This document shows, piece by piece, positions 16,205 to 22,909 of a stretch of DNA of 22,909 nt (positions are counted from its first letter, which is position 1; the number at the start of each line of letters is the position of its first letter). Under the pieces are notes generated by a model. That model was given only the letters and a program-made list of their open reading frames with translations. It searched no databases and was not told the DNA's origin. The stretch comes from JBDZUZ01 sp040255445. Lineage in GTDB: Bacteria > Planctomycetota > Phycisphaerae > Phycisphaerales > UBA1924. The translations under genes were made by a program, and so were the position numbers. Location: assembly GCA_040255445.1 (NCBI GenBank), contig JBDZUZ010000050.1:1-22909 (forward strand), given 5' to 3'.

Positions 16205-17527
16205 CTACTTCACCGATCGCCAGACTGACTCGGCCCAGTCGGCATTGGCCTCATCGGCGAAGCCGATGGTCATGAAGATGTAGGTCCCTTCGAAGACGAG
16301 GTAGCCTTGCAGGATGAAGGGTGCATCGTTGGGGTCGTCGTTGGCGAACCAGAAGGCTTCGCCGCGGCGGTCGGGGTCGTTGATCGGGGAGAGGGTGTGG
16401 GCGTTCTCGGGGATGCGTTCGGCGTGCCCCTTGGCGAATTCTTCGGCGAGCGGCTCGAGCGGGGCGGGGTTGCCGTGCTGGTCGGCGGGAGCCAGCGCGG
16501 AGACGCGGATGAAGCGGTCGGCGCGGTGGGCGACCCAGGATTCATCGTCTTCGTACTCGAGGAACGAGCCGGGGATGGTGATCGACTTGCCGTACAGGCG
16601 GCGGACGACATCGGCGCGGCGGTAGCCTGTGACCGGGACGGCGGCGGATTCGGCGGCGGCGTTGGCGTGCTTGCGGATGGTTGTCTCGAGACCATCGTGG
16701 AGCTCGAGTTCGCCGTCGTTCAGCTCGATGAGTTCGAGCCACTCGCGCCAGGGGAGCTCGAGTTCGGGGTCGAGTTCGTGGGCGCGGACGAGCAGGTCGT
16801 TGAGCATCGCGTGCTGCGCGGCCTCGTCTTCGGTCTCGGGCTCCATCCAGCGGCACTCGGTCCACATCAGGGCGCGGGCGGTCTGCGCGAGGGTGCGGGC
16901 GGTAAGTTCTTCGTCCCACCAGGGGAAGTGGTCGATACAGCGATCGGGTGTGGCGATGGCGGTATCTATCCAGCTGGTATCGCGCGGGCCCATCGGCGTG
17001 TGGAGCGGGGCGGGCGGCGAGGGGAAATGGTAATCGAGCGACATCGAGATGGCCGAGGTCGCATCGGCGTGTTCCGCCATGTTCTCCTTGACCGCCTTAC
17101 CGACAGCGCTCAGCCAATCGAGCATCGCCCGTTCGAGTCCTTCGCGGCTGCCGGACTCGAAGTAGTTGGACTCGTCGCTGCTCTCATCGTTCGATTGGAT
17201 GGTGAGCGAGAGTTCGGCGGCGACGGCGCGGACAAAGGCGATGGCCCGCTGATGAAATCCGGGGCCGGAGGCGGAAGTCCGAGCGTCGAAGCGGATGCTC
17301 CGGGGCGTTTCGAGGGCGATGAAGATCTCGCCGCCGATCGGGTAGAGCGAGACGGTCATCGCGGGGGTGGGTTCGGCATCGGGGTCTTCATCCTGCGTGA
17401 ACTCGAAGATCTCGCCCGTGGCGCGGTCTCCGAATGCAAACTGGTGCGCAATGGCCTGGATGCGATCGAAGGTGTCCTCGGGGAGCGTGGTGCGGGAGGT
17501 AGCGAGGAGGGAGAAGGCGATGGCCAT
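16205..17527 (-). CDS. Hypothetical protein, paralog of the following downstream gene (copy 1)
   Basis: The 440-residue acidic protein is of unknown family, with no signal peptide or membrane helix. It is the more GC-rich member of a tandem pair. Blocks shared with the downstream copy include FDRIQAIAHQFAF, GPGFHQRAIAFVRAVAAE, SREGLERAMLDWL, LHTPMGPRD, FPWWDEELTARTLAQ, ALMWTECRW, LPWREWLELIELNDGEL, GYRRADVVRRLYGK, IPGSFLEYE, PINDPDRRGEAFWF, FILQGYLVFEG and the closing ADWAESVWRSVK. The many conserved Trp, Phe and Tyr suggest a folded domain kept by selection. The ATG at 17527 lacks a clear Shine-Dalgarno and lies 46 bases after the stop of the preceding gene, so readthrough from the three-paralog cluster upstream is likely. 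No function can be assigned. Confidence 0.8.
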   Translation of the reverse strand: MAIAFSLLATSRTTLPEDTFDRIQAIAHQFAFGDRATGEIFEFTQDEDPDAEPTPAMTVSLYPIGGEIFIALETPRSIRFDARTSASGPGFHQRAIAFVRAVAAELSLTIQSNDESSDESNYFESGSREGLERAMLDWLSAVGKAVKENMAEHADATSAISMSLDYHFPSPPAPLHTPMGPRDTSWIDTAIATPDRCIDHFPWWDEELTARTLAQTARALMWTECRWMEPETEDEAAQHAMLNDLLVRAHELDPELELPWREWLELIELNDGELELHDGLETTIRKHANAAAESAAVPVTGYRRADVVRRLYGKSITIPGSFLEYEDDESWVAHRADRFIRVSALAPADQHGNPAPLEPLAEEFAKGHAERIPENAHTLSPINDPDRRGEAFWFANDDPNDAPFILQGYLVFEGTYIFMTIGFADEANADWAESVWRSVK

Positions 17528-17573
17528 GGTGGGGTCTCTGGGTGGTCGTGGCCGGGGGTGATCGTTGTCGGGA

Positions 17574-18854
17574 TCAGCGGTAGACGAAGTCGTGCCCGGC
17601 GCCGTCTGGGATCAGCGCCTTGTGCGGGTTCTCGGGGTGCGGCAGGCCGCCGTCATCAACGCCGTCGGCGCCCACGGAGTAGAGGGTGAACGCTTCGTCG
17701 GTGCTGCGGTAAACGAGGGGAAAGGAAGCGCGGGGGCGGGGTTCGAGGTCGGGGAGTTCGGTGGGGACGAGGGCGTCGAGCGTGTCCGGGTAGGCGCCGG
17801 TGCGGAGACGGTGGCGCTCGAGGGCGATCAAGATGCGGGTAGCGTGGAGGTCGCAGAACATCTGATCGACCGCGGACATGTACCTGCCCGTCGGCGGGGG
17901 GCCGAACTTGCCGCGGTCGAAGGCACGCTCATCGGCGAGGAGCGTGTCCATGAGCTTCTGCGCCGCAATGAGATCGGGGTCGGTGGCCCGCTGGGCGGGC
18001 GTCGTCGGAGCGAGCAGTGTGGCGCCGTCGAAATATTCGTTGACCTGGCGGGAGAGCCGGGCGCGCTTGTAGGCGCTGGCTTCCCGGAGCATGTCGAGGT
18101 TGGTGAGGCGTTCTGCTTCGAGCCAGGTTGTGGGCGGGGGCAGCACGAGGAGGCGGTCGGTGGCCGCCGCGGCGTGCTCAAGCGACTCGGCGTCCAGTTG
18201 GCCCGCCGCGAGGCCGCGGCGGAGCTGCGTGATCATCTTCGTGGCGGAGGTGATCGAAACCAGGCGGTCGACCATCGTCGGCTGAAATGCGAACGCGTGC
18301 GAGAGGATCAGGCCTTCCTCGTATCGCTCGACCGCCGCGGCCGGGTTGCCGCGTTCGAGTTCGCGGGCGCATTGAGCGGCGAGCATGCTCACAAGGTCGC
18401 GCAGGTGCCCGTAGCGGAACGCATTCGGATCCAGCAGAAGGAGGGACTCGGGCTGGCGGTCGGCGAAGGGAAAATACGCAGCGCGGAGGGTGGTTGTGAG
18501 CTTGAAGACGCCAGCGGTCTCAACGAGATCCAGACCCCGATTGGCGAGCGCGACCCGCTCGGGCGTGTCATAGTCGGCGGGCGCAATCAGCGGCTGCATA
18601 TTGAAGAGGCCGTCCGTCACATCCTCGCCGCTCTCCTGCCCTATGTGATTGATGATCGCGGCGGCCCTTGCGCCTTGCATCCAGCCGTCGAGTTGGGTCT
18701 CGCTCGAAGGTGATGGCTGGAGGGCGTGTCCCAAAGCATTGAACTCAGCGACGTAGTCGCGAGTGGGCTCTTGGGGCCGCGCGAGCATGAGGCCGCCGAT
18801 GGCGATTGCGGCGATGGTGGCGACAGCGAGGGTGGCAAGGAGTGGGCGGCGCAT
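17574..18854 (-). CDS. Hypothetical membrane-anchored protein, third copy of a tandem family
   Basis: The protein has 426 residues from the ATG at 18854, chosen because its N-terminus (MRRPLLATLAVATIAAIAIG) then aligns with the start of the other two copies. The alternative GTG at 18905 overlaps the previous stop (GTGA) and would add 17 residues beginning MSNR; coupling makes it a serious rival. One N-terminal helix anchors the protein, and the rest is probably periplasmic and mostly helical. The conserved end, ERHRLRTGAYPDTLDALVP then PLVYRSTDEAFTLYSVGADG, VDDGG and GHDFVYR, is shared with both neighbours. A similar YPxSLxxL...LYSVGxDGxDDGG module occurs at the ends of many planctomycete exported proteins and resembles pseudopilin C-termini. 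Function is unknown. Confidence 0.8.
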   Translation of the reverse strand: MRRPLLATLAVATIAAIAIGGLMLARPQEPTRDYVAEFNALGHALQPSPSSETQLDGWMQGARAAAIINHIGQESGEDVTDGLFNMQPLIAPADYDTPERVALANRGLDLVETAGVFKLTTTLRAAYFPFADRQPESLLLLDPNAFRYGHLRDLVSMLAAQCARELERGNPAAAVERYEEGLILSHAFAFQPTMVDRLVSITSATKMITQLRRGLAAGQLDAESLEHAAAATDRLLVLPPPTTWLEAERLTNLDMLREASAYKRARLSRQVNEYFDGATLLAPTTPAQRATDPDLIAAQKLMDTLLADERAFDRGKFGPPPTGRYMSAVDQMFCDLHATRILIALERHRLRTGAYPDTLDALVPTELPDLEPRPRASFPLVYRSTDEAFTLYSVGADGVDDGGLPHPENPHKALIPDGAGHDFVYR

Positions 18855-18901
18855 GAGTGGGGAGGGTGCTGTGCGGGAACAGGCAGTGGAAGCCCTGTTG
18901 C

Positions 18902-20158
18902 TCACCGATAGACGAAATCGGATCCGGGAGTTGGGTTGTGCATCGCTTCGAAGAGGTCGCCCGGCGCGGGTGTGCCGTCGTCGTCGACCAAGTCCGACCC
19001 GACAGAATAGAGCCGGTAGCCCTCATCACCTCGTTTGTAAACGAGTGGGAACACGCCGGCGAGTCCTCTGAACAGTGATGCTTGTTCGCCGAGCGGCATC
19101 GCTCCGAGCGACTCTGGATACTCACCTACGCTCAGATGATGGTGCTCGATTCTGACCATCAAATAGGTGGCTTGAACATCGGTATCGAACCAGCTGAAGA
19201 GCCGAAGGTGCGCCTCAAGTCCGAGCGTCGGATCCCAGTTGTACTCCTCGAAAAGGGGCGGATTCTGGTACGTCCCGATAGCGTCCCAGTACGCGAGTGC
19301 GGCCGGTGACGAATCGCGGTCCTTGGGCGACATCCGGGCCAGTTGCTTCGCAGACAGAAAGAACCTGTTGAGCTCGCGGCTTCCAAAGAGACGTCCAACA
19401 ACCGGAGCTTCGTTGATCGCATCGAGCGCGATCATTCGCTCCGCCTCCAGTATCGCTGCAGCGGATGGCAAATGCCCCAGCTGTCGCTCTATCGCTTGTC
19501 GGACCTTGTCGAGCGATGCGGCGTCGAAGTGCTCACGATCGACGGCGTCTCGGAGCAAGTCGTTGCCAAATACGACCAGTCCCGTTGCGACCGATGCGTG
19601 GAACCGCGTCAACTGCTGAGCGAGCAATCTTGCCTGCGCCAGGCACAACTCATAGGACCGAATGGCGCCGGCCTGATCACCCGACCGCAACTGCATCATG
19701 AAGCGATGCATCACCGCCCGGACCAGGTGACGGTCAGTCGTAAGCGACTCGGTGTAGACGCGTGCGAACAGCAAGTCGCCGTCGTAGGGTCGCACGGCCC
19801 TTGGTGTGTCCGCGATCGTCTCCAAGTCGCGGAAGATACCGGCCTCCTCGTACAGCTTCACGGCGCGGTCGGCGTGCGCTGTGTACTCCGCATCGCCCTT
19901 GCGGATCGCCGCGGTGGCGAACTCGAACAGTTCCCCATCCGGCACGCGCGGGAGCGATTCGCGCAGCGGGGCGACGCGTTCGTGGAGCGCCAGCCGCATC
20001 TCGTAGGCGTTGGGGAGATCCGGGCGGTCGCGTGCTTCAGGTGGTTGAGCACGCTCAACCAGTCGGACGTAGTCAGTGCGGGGGTCGGCGTGTGCATTGC
20101 CAGTTGCGGCGCTGACGGCAAGAAGCGTTGCGACAAGGAAAGACCGGAGGGGATGCAT
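18902..20158 (-). CDS. Hypothetical secreted protein, second copy of a tandem family
   Basis: The protein has 418 residues from the ATG at 20158, which gives a signal peptide (MHPLRSFLVATLLAVSAATG, cut near AHA/D). The alternative TTG at 20194 overlaps the previous stop (TTGA) and would add 12 residues starting MSNR. The ATG is preceded at seven bases by TACATT, a possible leaderless promoter. The body contains FMMQLRSGDQAGAIRSYELC and DAASLDKVRQAIERQLGHLP, which match equivalent segments of the upstream copy. The end is EYPESLGAMP, PLVYKRGDEGYRLYSVGSD, VDDDG and GSDFVYR. Unlike the other two copies it looks cleaved and secreted rather than anchored. Its DNA is visibly less GC-rich (for example 29 of 60 bases at 19141-19200). 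Function is unknown. Confidence 0.8.
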   Translation of the reverse strand: MHPLRSFLVATLLAVSAATGNAHADPRTDYVRLVERAQPPEARDRPDLPNAYEMRLALHERVAPLRESLPRVPDGELFEFATAAIRKGDAEYTAHADRAVKLYEEAGIFRDLETIADTPRAVRPYDGDLLFARVYTESLTTDRHLVRAVMHRFMMQLRSGDQAGAIRSYELCLAQARLLAQQLTRFHASVATGLVVFGNDLLRDAVDREHFDAASLDKVRQAIERQLGHLPSAAAILEAERMIALDAINEAPVVGRLFGSRELNRFFLSAKQLARMSPKDRDSSPAALAYWDAIGTYQNPPLFEEYNWDPTLGLEAHLRLFSWFDTDVQATYLMVRIEHHHLSVGEYPESLGAMPLGEQASLFRGLAGVFPLVYKRGDEGYRLYSVGSDLVDDDGTPAPGDLFEAMHNPTPGSDFVYR

Positions 20159-20165
20159 GGCGGAG

Positions 20166-20171
20166 AATGTA
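20166..20171 (-). promoter_or_regulatory. Possible -10 element for leaderless transcript of the second copy
   Basis: TACATT on the minus strand ends seven bases before the ATG at 20158, the same geometry as at valS. It lies inside the short gap after the upstream paralog, so it would be an internal promoter. Confidence 0.35.
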
Positions 20172-20190
20172 CCGGACCGGCAGCGGTTAC

Positions 20191-21444
20191 TCAATGGATG
20201 ACATAGTCGGTCCCCGGATTCTCTGGCATGAGGGCCTGGACGGGAACCTCGGGGTGCGGGGTGCCGCCGTCGTCGGTGCCGTCTTCGCCGGCCGCGTACA
20301 GCGTGTACCCGTCCTCGGTGCGGCGGTAGACGAGAGGCCAGGGGGACGCCGCGGCGAGGGAGGCTGCTTCTGGGAGGGCTGCGAGGGAGTCGGGGTAGGC
20401 GCCGGTCGCGAGGCGGTGGCGTTCGAGGGCGATCATGATGAGGGTGCCGTTGGTGTCGGTGGTGCCGACGTCGTAGGTCCAGATGAGCTGCACCGTGGAT
20501 GCGTGTGCGCTCGGTCCGCTTCGGTCGTTCGTCTCGATGTATTTCGTCAGGCGGACCAGTTTGGGGTCGGTCAAGCGCTCGGGGCGTGGAGCCGTGGCGA
20601 GCTCGGTCGCGGCGTCGAAGAAGTCGTTGATCCGTCCGGCTTCCATACTCCGAAGGATGGGGGTGAACTCGCGGACGGCTTCGAGCGCGAAGAGGCGTTC
20701 CATCTCGAGGAATCGTGAAGCCGGCGGGCGGTTGCCGGTCTGGCGGGTGATCGCTTCCGCGATCGACGCGAGGGTCTCATCTGTGAGCGAGCCTTCGTGG
20801 ATCGCCGGGCGCAAGCGGTACTCCGCCAGCGCGGCGATCGCCCGGCCGACGAGCAGATCGATGTACGTCGATTGTGCTTCAAGGACCCGTGTCAGTGCGA
20901 GCAATGACTCGAATGAACGCACCGCGCCGGCCTGGTCGCCGCCCGCGAGTTGATCATGCATCCTCGCGGCGAGGGCGCGGGTGAGGTTGCGTGCGTGCGA
21001 GCCCGAGCCCGTCATGGCGAAGTCGACAAGATCGCCCGGCGGGAGCGGTCGAACCGCACGCGGCGCTGCGCTCATCGCCGCCAGCTGATCGAAAACGCCC
21101 TCGGATACGTATGAATCGAGTGTCGCCCTCGCGCGGCTAATGTCCTCCGCCGAGTACGACGGGTCCGGCGCGTACAGCGCATCGAACACGGGCCGGTCGG
21201 GAAAGCCGCTGTAGCCGTGCCGCGCATCGATCGCATCGGTCTGTCGACCCAGATCGAGCAGAATCGCGTAGGCATCGGGCGCATCCGGCGGCAGGGCGGG
21301 CTGGTTGGACTCGACAATCGCCCGAAGCCGGTCTGGCAGTGAGGCCTGGTCGACGCCCGGGCCGCGGAGCAACAGGCCACCGGCGATCACGATGGACGCC
21401 ACTACGAGCACGGACCCGGCAAGAACGATGGTTCGCTGTCGCAC
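20191..21444 (-). CDS. Hypothetical membrane-anchored protein, first copy of a tandem family
   Basis: The protein has 417 residues from a GTG at 21444. One N-terminal helix (TIVLAGSVLVVASIVIAGGL) follows a very short basic tail, so the rest is outside the cytoplasm. The remainder is largely helical, with RMHDQLAGGDQAGAVRSFES and DETLASIAEAITRQTGNRPP matching equivalent segments of the second copy. It ends GAYPDSLAALPEA, PLVYRRTEDGYTLYAAGEDG, TDDGG and GTDYVIH. No enzyme motif is visible. A pseudopilin-like C-terminal module is a structural guess only. TATCCT six bases before the GTG and no Shine-Dalgarno suggest a leaderless promoter that may drive the whole cluster down to 17574 or further. 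A 64-base gap separates it from the anti-sigma-like gene. Confidence 0.82.
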   Translation of the reverse strand: MRQRTIVLAGSVLVVASIVIAGGLLLRGPGVDQASLPDRLRAIVESNQPALPPDAPDAYAILLDLGRQTDAIDARHGYSGFPDRPVFDALYAPDPSYSAEDISRARATLDSYVSEGVFDQLAAMSAAPRAVRPLPPGDLVDFAMTGSGSHARNLTRALAARMHDQLAGGDQAGAVRSFESLLALTRVLEAQSTYIDLLVGRAIAALAEYRLRPAIHEGSLTDETLASIAEAITRQTGNRPPASRFLEMERLFALEAVREFTPILRSMEAGRINDFFDAATELATAPRPERLTDPKLVRLTKYIETNDRSGPSAHASTVQLIWTYDVGTTDTNGTLIMIALERHRLATGAYPDSLAALPEAASLAAASPWPLVYRRTEDGYTLYAAGEDGTDDGGTPHPEVPVQALMPENPGTDYVIH

Positions 21445-21450
21445 GCTGGC

Positions 21451-21456
21451 AGGATA
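21451..21456 (-). promoter_or_regulatory. Possible -10 element for leaderless transcript of the first copy
   Basis: TATCCT on the minus strand ends six bases before the GTG at 21444. The context GGTATCCTGCC is identical to that before the SDR gene at 14769. Confidence 0.45.
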
Positions 21457-21508
21457 CCGGACAGCTCCGCCTGGGGATGCAGCGATTCCGGGGCTCTAGA
21501 GAGCGGGG

Positions 21509-22015
21509 CTACTGCTCCCGCGTCCGGTACACCACGCTCAGCCGATTGTCGATGCGGGCGGTGCCGAGCGGGGTGCCCGCGGCGTCGGCGAGGGTGATGA
21601 GGGTGGGGTCGTCGATGTACTCGATCGTCGTGGGGGGTGAGGTTTGGACGATGACGATCGAGGATGCGGGGCGGGCGGTGAGGATTTCGATGCGGGAGGG
21701 AGCGGGGGTTGTGAGCGGGAGCGTGGGCGCGGTCGCCGCATCGATGCGGGTCGGCGTTGCGGTGTGCGTGTTGGCGTGCCGCGGGGTGGTGTGCTGCTGG
21801 GTAGCACCGGGCGCGGCCGTCAGTACCGCCGCGGCGGCGGAGGCAAGGACGATCAGCGCGAAGCCCGCTGTGGCGAGAACGCGACGGCGTCGACGGGTGG
21901 CCGCGGTGGTGTGCGCGAGCGCGGCGAGCTCGGTGCGCATCGCGGCGATGCGTTCGCTGCGATCGGCCGCGTGCGGCCTGAGGTCGTCGGCGGGTTTGCG
22001 CGTGAGGTTGCTCAT
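21509..22015 (-). CDS. Small membrane protein, possible anti-sigma factor
   Basis: The 168-residue protein has an ATG start that overlaps the sigma-factor stop as ATGA (22012-22015), so the two are translationally coupled. A ~45-residue basic N-terminal part ending TRRRRR precedes one membrane helix (about 47-68, VLATAGFALIVLASAAAAVL). By the positive-inside rule the N-terminus is cytoplasmic and the Thr/Pro/Ala-rich C-terminal ~100 residues are outside. Gene order and topology fit a membrane-bound anti-sigma factor. However, the protein has no cysteine and so lacks the usual zinc-binding HxxxCxxC anti-sigma motif, and the cytoplasmic part is short. The role is therefore inferred from context only; it could also be an effector whose gene is simply coexpressed. 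Confidence 0.75.
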   Translation of the reverse strand: MSNLTRKPADDLRPHAADRSERIAAMRTELAALAHTTAATRRRRRVLATAGFALIVLASAAAAVLTAAPGATQQHTTPRHANTHTATPTRIDAATAPTLPLTTPAPSRIEILTARPASSIVIVQTSPPTTIEYIDDPTLITLADAAGTPLGTARIDNRLSVVYRTREQ

Positions 22016-22662
22016 GCATCACCTCCGCCGGTGAGGGCCGAGCGCAGGCGGGCGAGGATGCGGCGGAGGCGGCCGTGGGCGGCGTCTCCGGAGAGGCCCG
22101 CCGCGGCGCCGGCCTGGTCGAGGGTGGCGCCGTGTTCGAAGCGGGCGCGGAGGAGGGCGATGTCGTCGGCGGGGAGGCCGCGAAGTTGCGCGAGGAGAGC
22201 CGCCGGGTCGATCGCGGGGCCGGTGTCGGCGTTGTCGCTGCGGGTGTTGTTCGCAGCGGTCTGCGGCATCGCTTCCGAACGGGCGTGCGCCGCATCGCGG
22301 TTCTGCTGCGCGAGCTCGGTACGGACGAGGTCGATGGCGCAGTTGCGGATGCAGCGGCGGATGTAGTGGTCGAGTTGCGGCGCGGATGCCACTCGCGGCG
22401 GGCGTTTGATCAGGCGGATGAAGACGTTCTGGGCGACATCGAGCGCGAAGTCGTCGCCGCGGCGGGTGAGGGTGCGGGTCCAGCGAGTGATGCGGGGGAG
22501 GTAGATGTCGTAGAAGGCTTCGAAGGCGGCGCGGTCGCCGCCCTCGAGCGCAGCGCGGGCGAGAGCCACCGGTTCATCGGGCGGGCTCGCCGCGGCGGGT
22601 TCCACGGTGGGTGGGGCCAAGTCGTGGGGGCCTTGCGTGAGTTGGATCGCTGGGTCGGTCAC
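22012..22662 (-). CDS. ECF-type RNA polymerase sigma factor
   Basis: The protein has 216 residues from a GTG at 22662. Region 2 is clear: GDRAAFEAFYDIYLPRITRW, DVAQNVFIRLIK and LDHYIRRCIRNCAIDLVRTE. A ~40-residue acidic and polar linker follows, then region 4: LAQLRGLPADDIALLRARFE, GATLDQAGAAAGLSGDAAHG and RLRRILARLRSAL, a helix-turn-helix that would read the -35 box. There is no extra C-terminal domain. It would direct polymerase to a small regulon. No Shine-Dalgarno is obvious at the GTG; the previous gene stops just six bases before it, so translation may be coupled. The downstream gene overlaps by four bases and may encode its regulator. The first ~30 residues are low-complexity, so the true start may lie slightly further in. 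Confidence 0.9.
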   Translation of the reverse strand: MTDPAIQLTQGPHDLAPPTVEPAAASPPDEPVALARAALEGGDRAAFEAFYDIYLPRITRWTRTLTRRGDDFALDVAQNVFIRLIKRPPRVASAPQLDHYIRRCIRNCAIDLVRTELAQQNRDAAHARSEAMPQTAANNTRSDNADTGPAIDPAALLAQLRGLPADDIALLRARFEHGATLDQAGAAAGLSGDAAHGRLRRILARLRSALTGGGDA

Positions 22663-22668
22663 GCGGCG

Positions 22669-22909
22669 TTACTGCGGTTTGCCCGCCTCCTTCTTGGTGG
22701 CCGCCTCCTGGCGGGCCTGATCGAGCAGGATGACGGATACCGCCCGGCGGTCGAGCTGGCCGTCGACGATCGCCTTGCGCCACTCCCAGAGGTCGCGGTT
22801 GCTGGTGACGCCGCGCTTCAGCGTCAGGTTCGCATACTTCGTCAGGCCGGGCAGCTTGCGGAGCCGGGCGGGTTCAGCGCCCTCGCGGTACTCGATGACG
22901 TCCGTCTCC
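22669..22909 (-). CDS. T4 gp19-like tail-tube protein, C-terminal part (partial)
   Basis: The frame is open from the right edge to a TAA at 22669-22671; 79 residues are visible and the start lies outside the window. The visible part begins ETDVIEYREGAEPARLRKLP, continues GLTKYANLTLKRGVTSNRDL, then WEWRKAIVDGQLDRRAVSVI and LLD. VIEYREG, RKLPGLTKYANLTLKRG and LWEWRKxxVDG are signatures of the gp19/'conserved phage tail region' family. These proteins stack into the inner tube of contractile phage tails, tailocins and extracellular contractile injection systems. Family members usually continue about 40-50 residues after this point, with a W..AWP-type strand; here the protein ends in a charged tail (QARQEAATKKEAGKPQ). 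It may be a short variant or a degraded copy. The stop lies six bases before the sigma-factor start, implying one transcript. Confidence 0.75.
   Translation of the reverse strand, partial: ETDVIEYREGAEPARLRKLPGLTKYANLTLKRGVTSNRDLWEWRKAIVDGQLDRRAVSVILLDQARQEAATKKEAGKPQ

Noticed and set aside
14746..16275. Plus-strand open frame opposite the first hypothetical paralog
   Set aside because: The minus-strand gene is conserved with its neighbour along the whole length, which the plus-strand frame is not.
1..22909. tRNA, rRNA, CRISPR arrays, insertion sequences
   Set aside because: I saw no cloverleaf ending in CCA-like acceptor, no rRNA core sequence, no regularly spaced short repeats and no transposase motifs.

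Overview
The window is GC-rich, densely coded and lies almost entirely on the minus strand; only one gene, a TPR protein, is on the plus strand. Several features point to a planctomycete, probably of the Phycisphaerae type, though this is inferred from gene style rather than a marker gene. These are a prepilin-like protein with an FTLIELL N-terminus and a C-terminal FVDGH motif, a secreted protein with a CxADYDQSGGVDGDD EF-hand/dockerin-like module, a DUF1570-type lipoprotein peptidase, and paralogs ending in LYSVGxDGxDDGG-like modules.

Region 1 (1-9000, all minus) looks like a surface and secreted carbohydrate-related locus. In transcription order it holds a DUF1570-like metallopeptidase lipoprotein (8979-7870), a secreted protein of six PA14 repeats (7734-4768), a secreted GHL10/DUF187-type glycoside hydrolase-like protein (4740-3241), a LacI-family repressor (3008-1908), a prepilin-like protein (1814-834) and a secreted EF-hand/dockerin-like protein cut by the window edge (639-1). 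The PA14 protein and hydrolase are nearly contiguous and probably cotranscribed. The region upstream of lacI carries several GAAAC/GGAAC half-site-like elements.

Region 2 (9000-14800) is housekeeping-like: valyl-tRNA synthetase (valS, minus) with a lower-GC internal insertion, a divergent membrane-anchored TPR protein (plus), and a convergent short-chain dehydrogenase of the pteridine reductase type with an unusual N-terminal membrane anchor.

Region 3 (14800-21450, minus) consists of two sets of tandem paralogs of unknown function: two soluble proteins of about 440 residues, and three membrane-anchored or secreted proteins of about 420 residues.

Region 4 (21500-22909, minus) holds an ECF-type sigma factor and a small membrane protein overlapping it by ATGA. 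Immediately upstream is the C-terminal part of a T4 gp19-like tail-tube protein, the type found in phage tails and contractile injection systems. The tube gene ends only six bases before the sigma factor, so a contractile tail locus may continue past the right edge.

Two modes of translation initiation are visible. Many genes have a Shine-Dalgarno sequence. Four others (valS, the SDR gene and two of the ~420-residue paralogs) instead carry a TANNNT element only 6-7 bases before the start codon, suggesting leaderless transcripts. No rRNA, tRNA, CRISPR array or insertion sequence was recognised, and no gap between genes exceeds about 235 bases.
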